Shown here: positions 9,357-17,270 of the stretch, piece by piece
Layout: each line of letters starts with the position of its first letter
Position numbering within the stretch: position 1 is the stretch's first letter
Origin: Palsa-504 sp963835775
GTDB taxonomy: Bacteria > Actinomycetota > Actinomycetes > Streptosporangiales > Streptosporangiaceae
Length of the DNA stretch: 64,000 bases
Direction: 5' to 3'
NCBI GenBank assembly: GCA_963835775.1
Contig: CAWIHB010000003.1
Location: forward strand, 24,256 to 88,255
The notes under the pieces: model-generated
What the model was told of the DNA's origin: nothing
Database searches by the model: none
Seen by the model: only the letters and a program-made list of their open reading frames with translations
Made by a program: the position numbers and the translations under genes

Positions 9357-11026
9357 TGACGTCTCCCAATCGTGGTGGATGTAGTAAGCGAAAGCACCGT
9401 TTTCCGCAGCTCGATGGCCGCGGACAGGCCGCTGCGGACAGCGCCCTCCATCGTGTCCGGCCACCCGGTGGCGGTCCACGCCCCGGCCAGCACCAGACCG
9501 GGCAAGCCGGTCCCGGCCTGCGGCCGCAGTTTGGCCGTGCCGGGCGCTTGGCGAAAGGTGGCCCGCCGCTCCCGGGTCACGAAGAACTCGATCACCTGAG
9601 CCTCGCGGGCCGCCGGGAACAGCTCGGCCAGCGCCGGCACGAACTGCTCGCGCAGCTGGGCGGCGGGCACGTCCACGTACTCGTCCGCCGCCGACAGCGA
9701 GATAGCCAAGTATTGGAGCTGCCCCGCCCCATCCGCACCGCCAGCCCCGTCTGCGTCGGCCGCAGCACCTTGGGTGGCGGCGGCGGGCTGGGGGGCGGTG
9801 CTGGTGGGGGCGGGGAGGCGGTCGAGGCCGGAGATGCGGGTGCGGTCGAAGACCCACTGGACCGGGGAGTCGACCGCGGCGGCGAACGGGAGATCGGTGA
9901 CCTTCCGGTCGTAGATGACGTGCACGTTGACGATGGGCGAGGCGTCCAGGCCGGACCAGCCGGCCACGGTGGCCTCGGGCAGGGCACCGGTCGGGAGCAG
10001 GCGGGCGGCCATCTCGTGCGGCACGGCCAGCACCACCGCGTCGGCGGGAATCTCCGCGGGCAGCGTCTCGTCGTCGGCGGGACGGGCAAGCCGGACGACG
10101 AACCGGGGACGGGAGGGGTCGCCGGGGGCGGCGGGGACGGCGGGGACGGGCGAGACGGCGGGGACGGGCGAGACGGCGGGGACGGGCGAGACGGCGGGGA
10201 CGGGCGAGACGGCGGGGACGGGCGAGACGGCGGGGACGGGCGCGGGGTCGGAGGGGACGGGTTCGATGGCGGAGACTTTGGCGCCTAGGAGAACGCGGGC
10301 GCCGAGTTTGGCTAGGAGGGTGGCGGCGGCGTCGCCGTGCAGCTCGCCCAGGGGCAGGGCGGGGACGCCGATGTCGGCGGCGTTGTTCCTGCCCAGCAGG
10401 CCGGTCTTGACCACGGTGGCGGCCAGGGAGAGGGAGGCGTCGTCGCCCGCGATGTTCAGGGCCGAGACGGTGAACAGGTCCCACAGGGCGCGGCGGGCCC
10501 GGTTGTTCTGGCCGCGGGCGGCGAGCCAGTCGCCGAAGCGCTGCTCGTCCACGGCCGGCTTGGCCGGGTCGACGAAGCGCATGGCCAGGGCGGGGCGGGA
10601 TACCACGGCCCGTTCGGCCCAAGACAAGAACGGATACCTGGCCAGGGCGGGCAGCATATGCAGGGGGCCGGGGAGCGCGGTCCGGCGGAGCCGTCCCCTG
10701 CGGGGGGCCAGGGGGGTCACGGGGGTCGCCCCCCCGGAGCTAGCAGAGCGGGAAGGGGCCAGGACGGTCACGTCGAAGCGGTCCTGCAGCGGGGCGTGGG
10801 CGGTCATGCCGAGCTGGCCGAGCAGGCCGCGGTAGGCGCTGCAGCAGCCGAGGAACACGTGCTGGCCGGTGTCGACGGTCAGGCCGTCGCGGCTGAAGGA
10901 GCAGGTGGCGCCGCCCAGCCGGGGGCGGCCCTCGAGCAGGGTGACCTGCGCGCCCGCCTCGGCCAGGGCGATCGCGGCGGTGATGCCGGCCAGGCCGCCG
11001 CCGATCACCACGGCCCGCGGGCTCAC
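9353..11026 (-). CDS. hpnE: HpnE: hydroxysqualene dehydroxylase/amine-oxidase-type flavoprotein
   Basis: A 557-residue FAD enzyme; the Rossmann motif VVIGGGLAGITAAIAL lies at residues 6-21. HpnE acts with HpnC and HpnD to turn farnesyl diphosphate into squalene via presqualene diphosphate and hydroxysqualene. The GTG at 11026 overlaps the hpnD stop (GTGA). Two unusual low-complexity parts interrupt it: hairpin element D (about residues 94-111) and a VPAVSP hexapeptide repeated about six times (about residues 262-297). A further Ala/Gly-rich stretch lies before LQYLAISLS. The C-terminal FAD-contact region (GLVLAGAWTATGWPDTMEGAV) is intact. Confidence 0.92.
   Translation of the reverse strand: MSPRAVVIGGGLAGITAAIALAEAGAQVTLLEGRPRLGGATCSFSRDGLTVDTGQHVFLGCCSAYRGLLGQLGMTAHAPLQDRFDVTVLAPSRSASSGGATPVTPLAPRRGRLRRTALPGPLHMLPALARYPFLSWAERAVVSRPALAMRFVDPAKPAVDEQRFGDWLAARGQNNRARRALWDLFTVSALNIAGDDASLSLAATVVKTGLLGRNNAADIGVPALPLGELHGDAAATLLAKLGARVLLGAKVSAIEPVPSDPAPVPAVSPVPAVSPVPAVSPVPAVSPVPAVSPVPAVPAAPGDPSRPRFVVRLARPADDETLPAEIPADAVVLAVPHEMAARLLPTGALPEATVAGWSGLDASPIVNVHVIYDRKVTDLPFAAAVDSPVQWVFDRTRISGLDRLPAPTSTAPQPAAATQGAAADADGAGGADGAGQLQYLAISLSAADEYVDVPAAQLREQFVPALAELFPAAREAQVIEFFVTRERRATFRQAPGTAKLRPQAGTGLPGLVLAGAWTATGWPDTMEGAVRSGLSAAIELRKTVLSLTTSTTIGRRQ
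10136..10241. repeat. 18-bp tandem repeat encoding VPAVSP
   Basis: Nearly six perfect copies of an 18-bp unit (gacggcggggacgggcga on the plus strand) within hpnE. The perfection of the copies suggests recent expansion and possible length variation between strains. Confidence 0.9.
10694..10748 (+). repeat. G-run hairpin element D (inside hpnE, read in frame)
   Basis: A short copy: GCGGGGGGCCAGGGGGG, then GGGGGTCGCCCCCC, then the ending GGAGCTAGCAGAGC shared with element F. The G-rich strand is the plus strand, opposite to the hpnE coding strand; the frame remains open and gives a Gly/Ala/Thr/Pro/Arg-rich insert. Confidence 0.75.
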
Positions 11027-11973
11027 GAGATCCTCCCGGCCAGGGCCTTGACCGCGACCAGGGCCTTCTCGCGGCCGGACAGCGACGCGCGGCCGCGCAG
11101 CACGGCGGCGGGGTCGGCGGCGATGATCTCCAGCAGTCGGCGGTAGATGCCGGCCATGGCACCGGTGCAGGCCGCGCTGCGCCGGTCGAGCATGGCCAGC
11201 AGGCGCAGGCCATCGTCGTACCACTCGCGGGCCCGGTCGGCCTCGAACTCGACCAGCCGGGCGAAGCCCGGCCCGGGGGGTATGGGGGGCCCGGGGGTAT
11301 GGGGGGCAGCCCTTCCCAAGGGGGGTCCGGGGGGATGGGTCCCCCCGGGAAAAGCAGCGGGGGGGTCTGGGGGGGTCGTCCCCCCGAGGTCAATCAGGTC
11401 AACACTGAATTTCGCGAGGTCTTCGGCGGGGAGGTAGACGCGGCCGTTGGCGTGGTCCTCGCGGATGTCGCGCAGGATGTTGGTCAGCTGGAGGGCCACG
11501 CCCAGGGAATCGGCCAGCTGGGCGGCCTGGGCCATGTCGCCGCGGGTGCCGAAGATGCCCAGCGACAGGCGGCCGATGGAGCCGGCCACGCAGCGGCAGT
11601 AGTAGAGCAGGTCCTCGAAGGTCTGGTAGCTGGTGCCGCGCACGTCGGCCACACAGCCGTCGATCAGCTCGCCGAAGGCCGCCATGGGCACCGGGAAGGT
11701 GAGCTGCACGTCGGCCAGGGCGATGAGCACCGGGTCGTCCGGGGCCGGGCGGGTCAGGTTCAGCACCTGCTCGCGGGCCTGCTCCAGGGCGGCGATCTTC
11801 TCCTGCGGGGGCAGCGTGCCGTCGCCGATGTCATCGATGCGGCGGGCGAAGGCGTAGATCACGGCCAGGCCGGCCCGCTTGCCCGCGGGCAGCAGCCTGA
11901 TCCCGTACGCGAAGTTCCTGGCCTGTGACCAGGTGATCCGTTCGCACTCGCGGTACGCCTCAGTCAGTTCCAC
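11023..11973 (-). CDS. hpnD: HpnD: presqualene diphosphate synthase
   Basis: A 316-residue squalene/phytoene synthase family protein. The two Asp-rich motifs are DDIGD (47-51) and ILRDIRED (166-173) followed by NGRVYLP. HpnD condenses two farnesyl diphosphates to presqualene diphosphate. GTG at 11973 overlaps the hpnC stop by one base (TAGTG). Hairpin element E adds roughly residues 196-236, a Pro/Gly-rich run of GGTTPPDPP and PGGTHPPGPP type, between the second motif and FARLVEFEADRAREW. Helices on both sides align with the family, so the insert probably loops out. Confidence 0.93.
   Translation of the reverse strand: MELTEAYRECERITWSQARNFAYGIRLLPAGKRAGLAVIYAFARRIDDIGDGTLPPQEKIAALEQAREQVLNLTRPAPDDPVLIALADVQLTFPVPMAAFGELIDGCVADVRGTSYQTFEDLLYYCRCVAGSIGRLSLGIFGTRGDMAQAAQLADSLGVALQLTNILRDIREDHANGRVYLPAEDLAKFSVDLIDLGGTTPPDPPAAFPGGTHPPGPPLGRAAPHTPGPPIPPGPGFARLVEFEADRAREWYDDGLRLLAMLDRRSAACTGAMAGIYRRLLEIIAADPAAVLRGRASLSGREKALVAVKALAGRIS
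11271..11389 (+). repeat. G-run hairpin element E (inside hpnD, read in frame)
   Basis: About 120 bp: two GGGGGGTATGGGGGG-like units, a core GGCAGCCCTTCCCAAGG, a hairpin GGGGGGATGGGTCCCCCC, and the terminal GGGGGGTCGTCCCCCC. The core matches element A and the end matches element B. The G-rich strand is opposite to the hpnD coding strand, whereas element A runs with its gene; both are read through without a stop. Confidence 0.88.
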
Positions 11974-12938
11974 TATCGTCCCGTCACGTAGGTCTTGAGC
12001 AGCTCGGCCACCAGCCGGGGCTTGCGCGGCTTGTGCGTGCCGCTCAGCACGTCGTACCGGTGCTGCCTGATGGCGGCCAGGGCGGCCCGGCCGCCGCCCA
12101 GGTAGCCCGCCACCGACAGCCGGGCCGCGCCGCGCAGCGTGCCGACCAGCGGCGCGCCCTGATCGAGCAGCGCGGCGGCCCGGTCGACCTCAAACCGCAG
12201 CAGCGTCCTGACCGCTGGTCCGGCGGTTGGCTGGGCCAGGTCGGCCTCGGTGCAGCCGAACCGGTCCAGGTCCTCGGCCGGCAGGTAGATCCGGCCGTTA
12301 CCCAGGTCCTCGGCCACGTCCTGCCAGTGCTCGGCCAGCTGCAGGGCGGTGCAGATGCTATCGGAGGCCGCGATCCGTTCCGGGGTGGCGACACCGAAGA
12401 TATACAGCACGATCTGGCCCACGGGGTTGGCCGACAGCTCGCAGTAGGCGGCTAGTTCGGCGTAGCTGGCGTAGCGGGTGACGTGCTGGTCCTGCCGGTT
12501 GGCCTGGATCAGGGCGTGCAGCGGGCCGGCCGGCACGCCGCACTCGCGCACGGTCTCGGCCATGGCCCGCATGACCGGTGCGGCGGGGGTGCGGCCGGCA
12601 TAGATGGCGTCGACGTCGGCGTCGAACTCGTCAAGCAGCTTGAGCCGGTAGGCGGCCTGGCCTTCGGCGTCGACTGAGGCGTCGACTGAGGCGTCGCGGG
12701 CCTCGTCGCCTAGGTCGTCGGTGAGCCGGGCGAAGCAGTACAGGGCGGTCAGGTGCCGCCGGTGCCGCCGCGGCAGCAGGCGCAGCGCGACCGGGAAGTT
12801 CTCGCCCGAGGCGTTGGCCGCCACCTCCTCGGCACGCGTCACCCCCGGGCGCACGTGCTCGCGCACGCCCGTCCGAGGTCTGCCACGGGTTCCCCCAGCC
12901 ACCCCGTCATTTTCGAGGGAATAACCAATTAATTGCAA
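11973..12938 (-). CDS. hpnC: HpnC: hydroxysqualene synthase
   Basis: Squalene/phytoene synthase family; HpnC converts presqualene diphosphate to hydroxysqualene. Asp-rich motifs are LTDDLGDEA and EHWQDVAEDL followed by NGRIYLP. The start is uncertain: TTG at 12938 is the furthest upstream, and in-frame GTG codons follow at 12902 and in the next 60 bases; family similarity only begins at about SGENFPVALRLLP. It is the first gene of the hopanoid operon, behind an AT-richer region with palindromes. A 12-bp repeat (gcgtcgactgag twice, 12668-12691) gives a small DASVDAS stretch. Confidence 0.9.
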   Translation of the reverse strand: MQLIGYSLENDGVAGGTRGRPRTGVREHVRPGVTRAEEVAANASGENFPVALRLLPRRHRRHLTALYCFARLTDDLGDEARDASVDASVDAEGQAAYRLKLLDEFDADVDAIYAGRTPAAPVMRAMAETVRECGVPAGPLHALIQANRQDQHVTRYASYAELAAYCELSANPVGQIVLYIFGVATPERIAASDSICTALQLAEHWQDVAEDLGNGRIYLPAEDLDRFGCTEADLAQPTAGPAVRTLLRFEVDRAAALLDQGAPLVGTLRGAARLSVAGYLGGGRAALAAIRQHRYDVLSGTHKPRKPRLVAELLKTYVTGR

Positions 12939-13126
12939 ACAATGACGCGAGCGTCACATGACGGCGGTGTCGGCTAACCAACGTCGGGCGGCCGGGCCGG
13001 TGAGCTGTTCACTACCGTTCGCACTGGTTACACTGCGGAAAAATAATTTGCATCACCGAACAACGTTATGCTAAGTAATACACCTGACAGGTCCGTCAGT
13101 TTCCGCAATGTTACGCGGCATTATCG
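12939..13126 (-). promoter_or_regulatory. Hopanoid operon upstream region with two inverted repeats
   Basis: A 188-bp gap that is clearly AT-richer than its surroundings. It holds a perfect palindrome TGACGC-GA-GCGTCA (12943-12956), a few bases before the first possible hpnC start, and a second inverted repeat CTGAC-N6-GTCAG (13084-13099). Both look like dimeric operators. No certain -35/-10 pair could be named. The region also lies downstream of the metallo-hydrolase gene, so the distal repeat could belong to its 3' end. Confidence 0.5.
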
Positions 13127-13969
13127 CTAGAGCTCAATGATCTCGCCCTCGGCAGCCACGGTCACATCGGCCGGTCCCGCGGCGACGCGGCCGGCCAGCC
13201 GATCGAGGTCGGCGTCGGTGCGGCCCGGCTTGTGGTGCGTCAGCACGACCCGTCGCGCCCCGGCCCGCTGGCCCAGGCCGATCGCATAGTCGGCTGCAGC
13301 GTGGCCGAACGAGGCCTCAGCCGCGACCTCCTCGGGCAGCAGGAACGCATCGTGCAGCAGCAGGTCAACGCCGCTGGCGAGATCAAGCGCGTCTCGGTGA
13401 TACTCCCCCCATCCCTCCGGTCCCGGCCCGAAGGCCGTGGGGCAGTGATCAGGCAGGTAGGCGATCACGCGGGACCCGTCGCTGACCCGGTAGCCGAGTG
13501 TCGCGCCGCCCTTGTGCGGGATCTTCCGCGCCTCGATCGTGAAGCCCTCTGCCTGCAACGGCCCTGGCGCGACGGTACCGAAGGTCCAGGCGCCGCGCAG
13601 CCCGCTCGGCGGTATCGGAAAATGCGGTGGCGACATGCCCTTGGCCAGCGCTTCCTCCGCACCCGCGCCATCCTCCTGGGCGGGCAACAGCAGGCTGACC
13701 CGCGAGCCGTCGCAGTCACCCCCGGTGAAGAACGGCAGCCCGTGCACATGGTCCCAGTGCAGGTGAGTGAGCAGTATCGTGCCGTCGAAGGGCAGGCCGC
13801 CGAGCAGCGGCGTGACCCGCCGCAGGCCGGTGCCGGCGTCCAGGACCAGCGCTGGCCTGGCGGCGTCGCCGTGGGCGAGCGCCACGCAGGAGGTGTGGCC
13901 GCCGTAGCGCAGGAACTCCGCGCCCGGCGCCGGGGTCGACCCTCGAACCCCGCAGAGATAAAGGCGCAC
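13127..13969 (-). CDS. Metallo-beta-lactamase-fold hydrolase
   Basis: A 280-residue MBL-fold protein. It starts MRLYLCGVRGSTPAP (GTG at 13969), as in RNase Z/PhnP-like phosphodiesterase-type members. Metal ligands are HLHWDH, a later PDH, the DA of LLLHDAFL, and the H of VLTHH. Known relatives cleave phosphodiesters, including cyclic ones. It lies 5 bp downstream of a cyclic-nucleotide-binding protein gene and near a nucleotide cyclase gene, so a role as a cNMP phosphodiesterase is an attractive but untested inference. Confidence 0.82.
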   Translation of the reverse strand: MRLYLCGVRGSTPAPGAEFLRYGGHTSCVALAHGDAARPALVLDAGTGLRRVTPLLGGLPFDGTILLTHLHWDHVHGLPFFTGGDCDGSRVSLLLPAQEDGAGAEEALAKGMSPPHFPIPPSGLRGAWTFGTVAPGPLQAEGFTIEARKIPHKGGATLGYRVSDGSRVIAYLPDHCPTAFGPGPEGWGEYHRDALDLASGVDLLLHDAFLLPEEVAAEASFGHAAADYAIGLGQRAGARRVVLTHHKPGRTDADLDRLAGRVAAGPADVTVAAEGEIIEL

Positions 13970-13974
13970 CGCGC

Positions 13975-14985
13975 CTACTCTAGGCCCCGGCCCACGTCTT
14001 CTCGCCGGTGCCCGCCGGACAGCTCCTGCAGGGCGGACCGGTCCAGATGGCCGGCGTCGACCGCCGCCACTCGGCAGGCGGTGACGGCCACCAGCGTCGA
14101 TGTCCGGGTACCACCCTCGAGATGGGCGCGCTCCCCCAGCATGGCGCCGGGCCCGTACTCCGCCAGTCGCTCCCCGTCCCGCTCGACCCGGAGCACCCCG
14201 TCGAGCAGCAGGAAGATGTCGGCTCCGGGCTCGCCCTGGTGCACCAGCACCTCGCCGGCCTTGATATGCCGGATCTTTGGCTTGGCGTCATGGTGCATGA
14301 GCTGCACGGACAGCTCCCGTTCCAGCGCCGTCTCCACCGCCGTCACCAGGGCCGCCGAGTCCTCGTCCCCCCAGGGGCTGTGCCGTCCGAACGACTTGCG
14401 GTACCAGTCGCGGAAGTCGGTCAGGCCGGACTTGTGCGAGAGCGCGCCCTCGCCGTCATAGACCCAGTGCCGGGGAAACGGGCTGGCGCCGGTCATCGCG
14501 GACTCAGCCGTCCCGTCGGCGTGCAGCGTGAGCGACAGGGTGGTCCACACCAGAGGGGCCTGCCACTGCACGAACGGCCGGCGCCGCACCCGCCTGGGCG
14601 CGGGCAGCCCGGTCCGGCCGCCGACGGTCTGCACGAACCGCACCCAGCCGTCGCCGAGCTCTGGGTCACGCTGGAGATCGGGGAGCTTGACCGCCTGGAA
14701 GCGGTGGCTCAGCGTGCCCAGCCGAACGGTCGTGGCGCCCATCAGGCCGCTGCCGCCATAGCCGGAGCCGGTGATCCGGCCCGAGCCGTCCACCTCGATC
14801 CAGCCGCGCAGGACGTTGGCAAACCGGAACTTGTCCGCGGCCCGCAGCGCCTCGATATCGTCGAGCTGGCCGGGGGGCGGGTCGTCGTAGTGGGTGAACC
14901 CGGCGTCGAAGGCCACCCGCGTGCCGCCAGTGACCGCTTCCGATGGAATCCAGGAAACCGAGGTGACGCAGCTTTCATATTTCAT
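13975..14985 (-). CDS. Cyclic-nucleotide-binding domain protein
   Basis: A 336-residue protein starting MKYESC (ATG 14985). The first 230 residues form a domain I do not recognise by name. Residues about 240-325 form a CRP-like cNMP-binding domain: IKAGEVLVHQGEPGADIFLLL, then the phosphate-binding-cassette-like LGERAHLEGGTRTSTLVA with the conserved Glu and Arg. There is no HTH, so it is a sensor or effector rather than a transcription factor. It is divergent from the cyclase gene at 15142 and co-oriented with the MBL hydrolase. Confidence 0.8.
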   Translation of the reverse strand: MKYESCVTSVSWIPSEAVTGGTRVAFDAGFTHYDDPPPGQLDDIEALRAADKFRFANVLRGWIEVDGSGRITGSGYGGSGLMGATTVRLGTLSHRFQAVKLPDLQRDPELGDGWVRFVQTVGGRTGLPAPRRVRRRPFVQWQAPLVWTTLSLTLHADGTAESAMTGASPFPRHWVYDGEGALSHKSGLTDFRDWYRKSFGRHSPWGDEDSAALVTAVETALERELSVQLMHHDAKPKIRHIKAGEVLVHQGEPGADIFLLLDGVLRVERDGERLAEYGPGAMLGERAHLEGGTRTSTLVAVTACRVAAVDAGHLDRSALQELSGGHRREDVGRGLE

Positions 14986-15141
14986 GTGCTCATCGTCGTC
15001 CCGCACGCGCCCGCGGACCAGGATGGTGGCTGGCGTCTCCGGCACGCAGGCTGCCTCCCGGTGCGAGGTGTGCCTAGCACCACCGGTGTCCGGGTGGCTG
15101 CTCACTGGCGGCCAGGGCCGACGTATGCGACAAATAATGCC
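14986..15141. promoter_or_regulatory. Divergent promoter region between cNMP-binding and cyclase genes
   Basis: A 156-bp gap separating two divergent genes that plausibly act in one cyclic-nucleotide circuit. A shorter AT-rich stretch (acaaataatgccg) sits just before the cyclase start. No clear operator was seen. Confidence 0.45.
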
Positions 15142-16500
15142 GTGGGGGAAAAAACCGCGCATCCAGAACGCGCCATCGACGTATTTCTCGCGGACGACAA
15201 CCTGATCGTGCGCGAGGGCGTGCGCGCGCTCATCGAGCGGCACGCCGATCTGCGGGTGGTGGGGATGGCCGCCGACTACGACGGGGTCGTCAGCGGTGCC
15301 GCCGCCACCGAGCCGCAGGTCCTGGTCACCGATGTCCGCATGCCGCCGTCGTTTCAACGTGAGGGCATCGACGCCGCCAAGGAGGTGCGCAAGCTCCTGC
15401 CGGGGACCGGGGTCGTGGTGCTGTCGCAGTACGACGATCCGGAGTACGCGGTCTCGCTGCTGGCCGAGGGCTCCGCGGGCTACGGATACATGCTGAAGGA
15501 CCGGGTCGCCGAGGGCAATCAGCTGGCCGACGCCATCCGCAGCGTGGCCAGCGGCGGCACCGCGCTCGATCCGGCCATCGTCGAGGCACTGGTCCGGCCG
15601 GTTGTCTCACCCGGCGAGCTCGATTCCGCCGAGGAGGAACTGCTCGGCATGATCGCCGAGGGCAAGCCGATCAAGGCTATCGCGGCGGCCAGGCGAGTTC
15701 CGCCGGAGGCGGTCGACGCCGAGGTGGAGGCGGTCTTCGTCAAGCTGGCCGGGGGCGTCGCCTCCGGGAGTCCGGCGGCCCTGAACCGCCTCAGGCTGCT
15801 GCATCGGGCCATCGTCGACCGTGAGGAGCAGGGCGAGACGCTGTCCAGGCTGCTGCCGGGCGGGCTCGCCGAGAAGCTCAGGGACGGCAAGCAGCGCATC
15901 GGCGAGACCGAAACCGTGGTCGTGACCGTGCTGATGAGCGACATCAGGTCTTACTCGACCATCGCCGAGCATGCCGACCCGAGCCAGCTGGCCGGGCAGC
16001 TCAACACGCACCGTGCGGCCATGAACCGTGCGATCCTCGGTGAGGGGGGTACGGTCATGCAATTTGTCGGCGATGCGGTGATGGCGGTGTTTGGTGCGCC
16101 GTTCCCGCAGTCGGATCACGCTGACCACGCGCTGGCCGCCGCGGCGGCCATGCACTCGCTGCAAGCCGAGATCAACGCTGGCTGGGCGGCCGACGGGCTG
16201 CAGGCGTTCGGCCTGGGCATCGGGCTGTCGACCGGCGCGGCGGCGGCGGCCCTGCTCGGCTCGGAGGAACGGCTGGAGTACACGCTGGTCGGTGACACGG
16301 TCAACCTGTCCCAGCGGCTGCAGCAGTTCGCCGCGGCCGGCGAGACCGTGCTCTCCGAGGCCACCAGCCGTGCGCTGACCGTGCCCGCGAACGCCATCGC
16401 GCTGCCTTCGCAGCTGGTGAAGGGCCGCGATACACCGGTAGTCGCCTACAAGCTGGCGCCGCCCGGCACCCCTGTCGCGGCGGCTGGACCCACACCTTGA
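15142..16500 (+). CDS. Response regulator fused to class III nucleotide cyclase
   Basis: 452 residues from GTG 15142; no strong ribosome-binding site is visible. Residues 10-145 are a receiver domain (Asp18/Asp19, phospho-acceptor Asp64 in LVTDVRMPP, Lys119). Residues about 160-205 look like a worn LuxR-type HTH. Residues 255-440 are a class III cyclase: metal-binding Asp267 (LMSDIRSYS) and Asp311 (FVGDAVMAVFG), and LVGDTVNLSQRL with Asp385, Asn388 and Arg392. The usual purine-specifying Lys is Gln (VMQFVGD), so ATP versus GTP preference is unsure. The protein would couple a two-component signal to cyclic nucleotide synthesis, near a cNMP-binding protein and a possible phosphodiesterase. Confidence 0.87.
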   Translation: MGEKTAHPERAIDVFLADDNLIVREGVRALIERHADLRVVGMAADYDGVVSGAAATEPQVLVTDVRMPPSFQREGIDAAKEVRKLLPGTGVVVLSQYDDPEYAVSLLAEGSAGYGYMLKDRVAEGNQLADAIRSVASGGTALDPAIVEALVRPVVSPGELDSAEEELLGMIAEGKPIKAIAAARRVPPEAVDAEVEAVFVKLAGGVASGSPAALNRLRLLHRAIVDREEQGETLSRLLPGGLAEKLRDGKQRIGETETVVVTVLMSDIRSYSTIAEHADPSQLAGQLNTHRAAMNRAILGEGGTVMQFVGDAVMAVFGAPFPQSDHADHALAAAAAMHSLQAEINAGWAADGLQAFGLGIGLSTGAAAAALLGSEERLEYTLVGDTVNLSQRLQQFAAAGETVLSEATSRALTVPANAIALPSQLVKGRDTPVVAYKLAPPGTPVAAAGPTP

Positions 16501-16536
16501 CCCGATTTGACCCGATGAAAACCCCTGGGGGGCCCG

Positions 16537-17268
16537 ATGAACGAGAACCTGGCCGCGCTGACCATGCGCGGCGTACGCAAGACATTCGAGGCCGAGAACG
16601 CACCGGTACGTGCGCTTCGGGGCGTCGACCTGACCGTGGCGGCAGGTGAGTTCGTCGCCCTGATGGGGCCGTCGGGTTGCGGCAAATCCACGCTGCTGAA
16701 CCTGGTGGCCGGGCTGGAGCTGGCCGACGAGGGCAGCATCACGGTCGCCGGTGAGCAGGTGACCGGGCGCGGCGAGGACGACCTGGCCCGGCTGCGCCGC
16801 AAGCACATCGGCATCATCTTCCAGTTCTTCAACCTGCTGGAAGGGATGACCGTGCTGGAGAACGTGGCCCTGCCCGCGGTGATCGCTGGCCGTAAGCGCA
16901 AGATGGCCGAGACCCGGGCCCGTGACCTGCTTGACCTGCTCGGCATCGGCGACAAGGCAGCGGCGGTGCCCGGCGTGCTGTCCGGCGGCCAGCGGCAGCG
17001 GCTGGCGATCGCCCGGGCGCTGGCGAACGAGCCGACCCTGCTGCTGGCCGACGAGCCGACCGGCGCGCTCGACTCCGACGGCGGCCAGGAGGTCATCGAG
17101 CTGCTGAGCCGGCTGCATAGCGGCGGGCAGACCATCGTCCTGGTCACTCACGACGCCCAGGTGGCCGGGGCCGCGCAGCGCATCGTGCGGATGCTCGACG
17201 GGCGCATCCTCGCCCCGGACGCTCAGGGCTCCGAGCGTGGCAGGAGCCTGCCGGTCGAGGCCCGCTAA
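16537..17268 (+). CDS. ABC transporter ATP-binding protein (MacB/LolD type)
   Basis: 243 residues. Walker A GPSGCGKST, Q-loop FQFFNL, signature LSGGQRQR, Walker B LLLADEPTGALD, H-loop LVTHD. The stop is 2 bp before the next ATG, so it is cotranscribed with the permease genes at 17271, 19861 and 22388. It is the only ATPase near the four large permeases here and probably serves several of them. Walker motifs are intact. Confidence 0.92.
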   Translation: MNENLAALTMRGVRKTFEAENAPVRALRGVDLTVAAGEFVALMGPSGCGKSTLLNLVAGLELADEGSITVAGEQVTGRGEDDLARLRRKHIGIIFQFFNLLEGMTVLENVALPAVIAGRKRKMAETRARDLLDLLGIGDKAAAVPGVLSGGQRQRLAIARALANEPTLLLADEPTGALDSDGGQEVIELLSRLHSGGQTIVLVTHDAQVAGAAQRIVRMLDGRILAPDAQGSERGRSLPVEAR

Positions 17269-17270
17269 CC

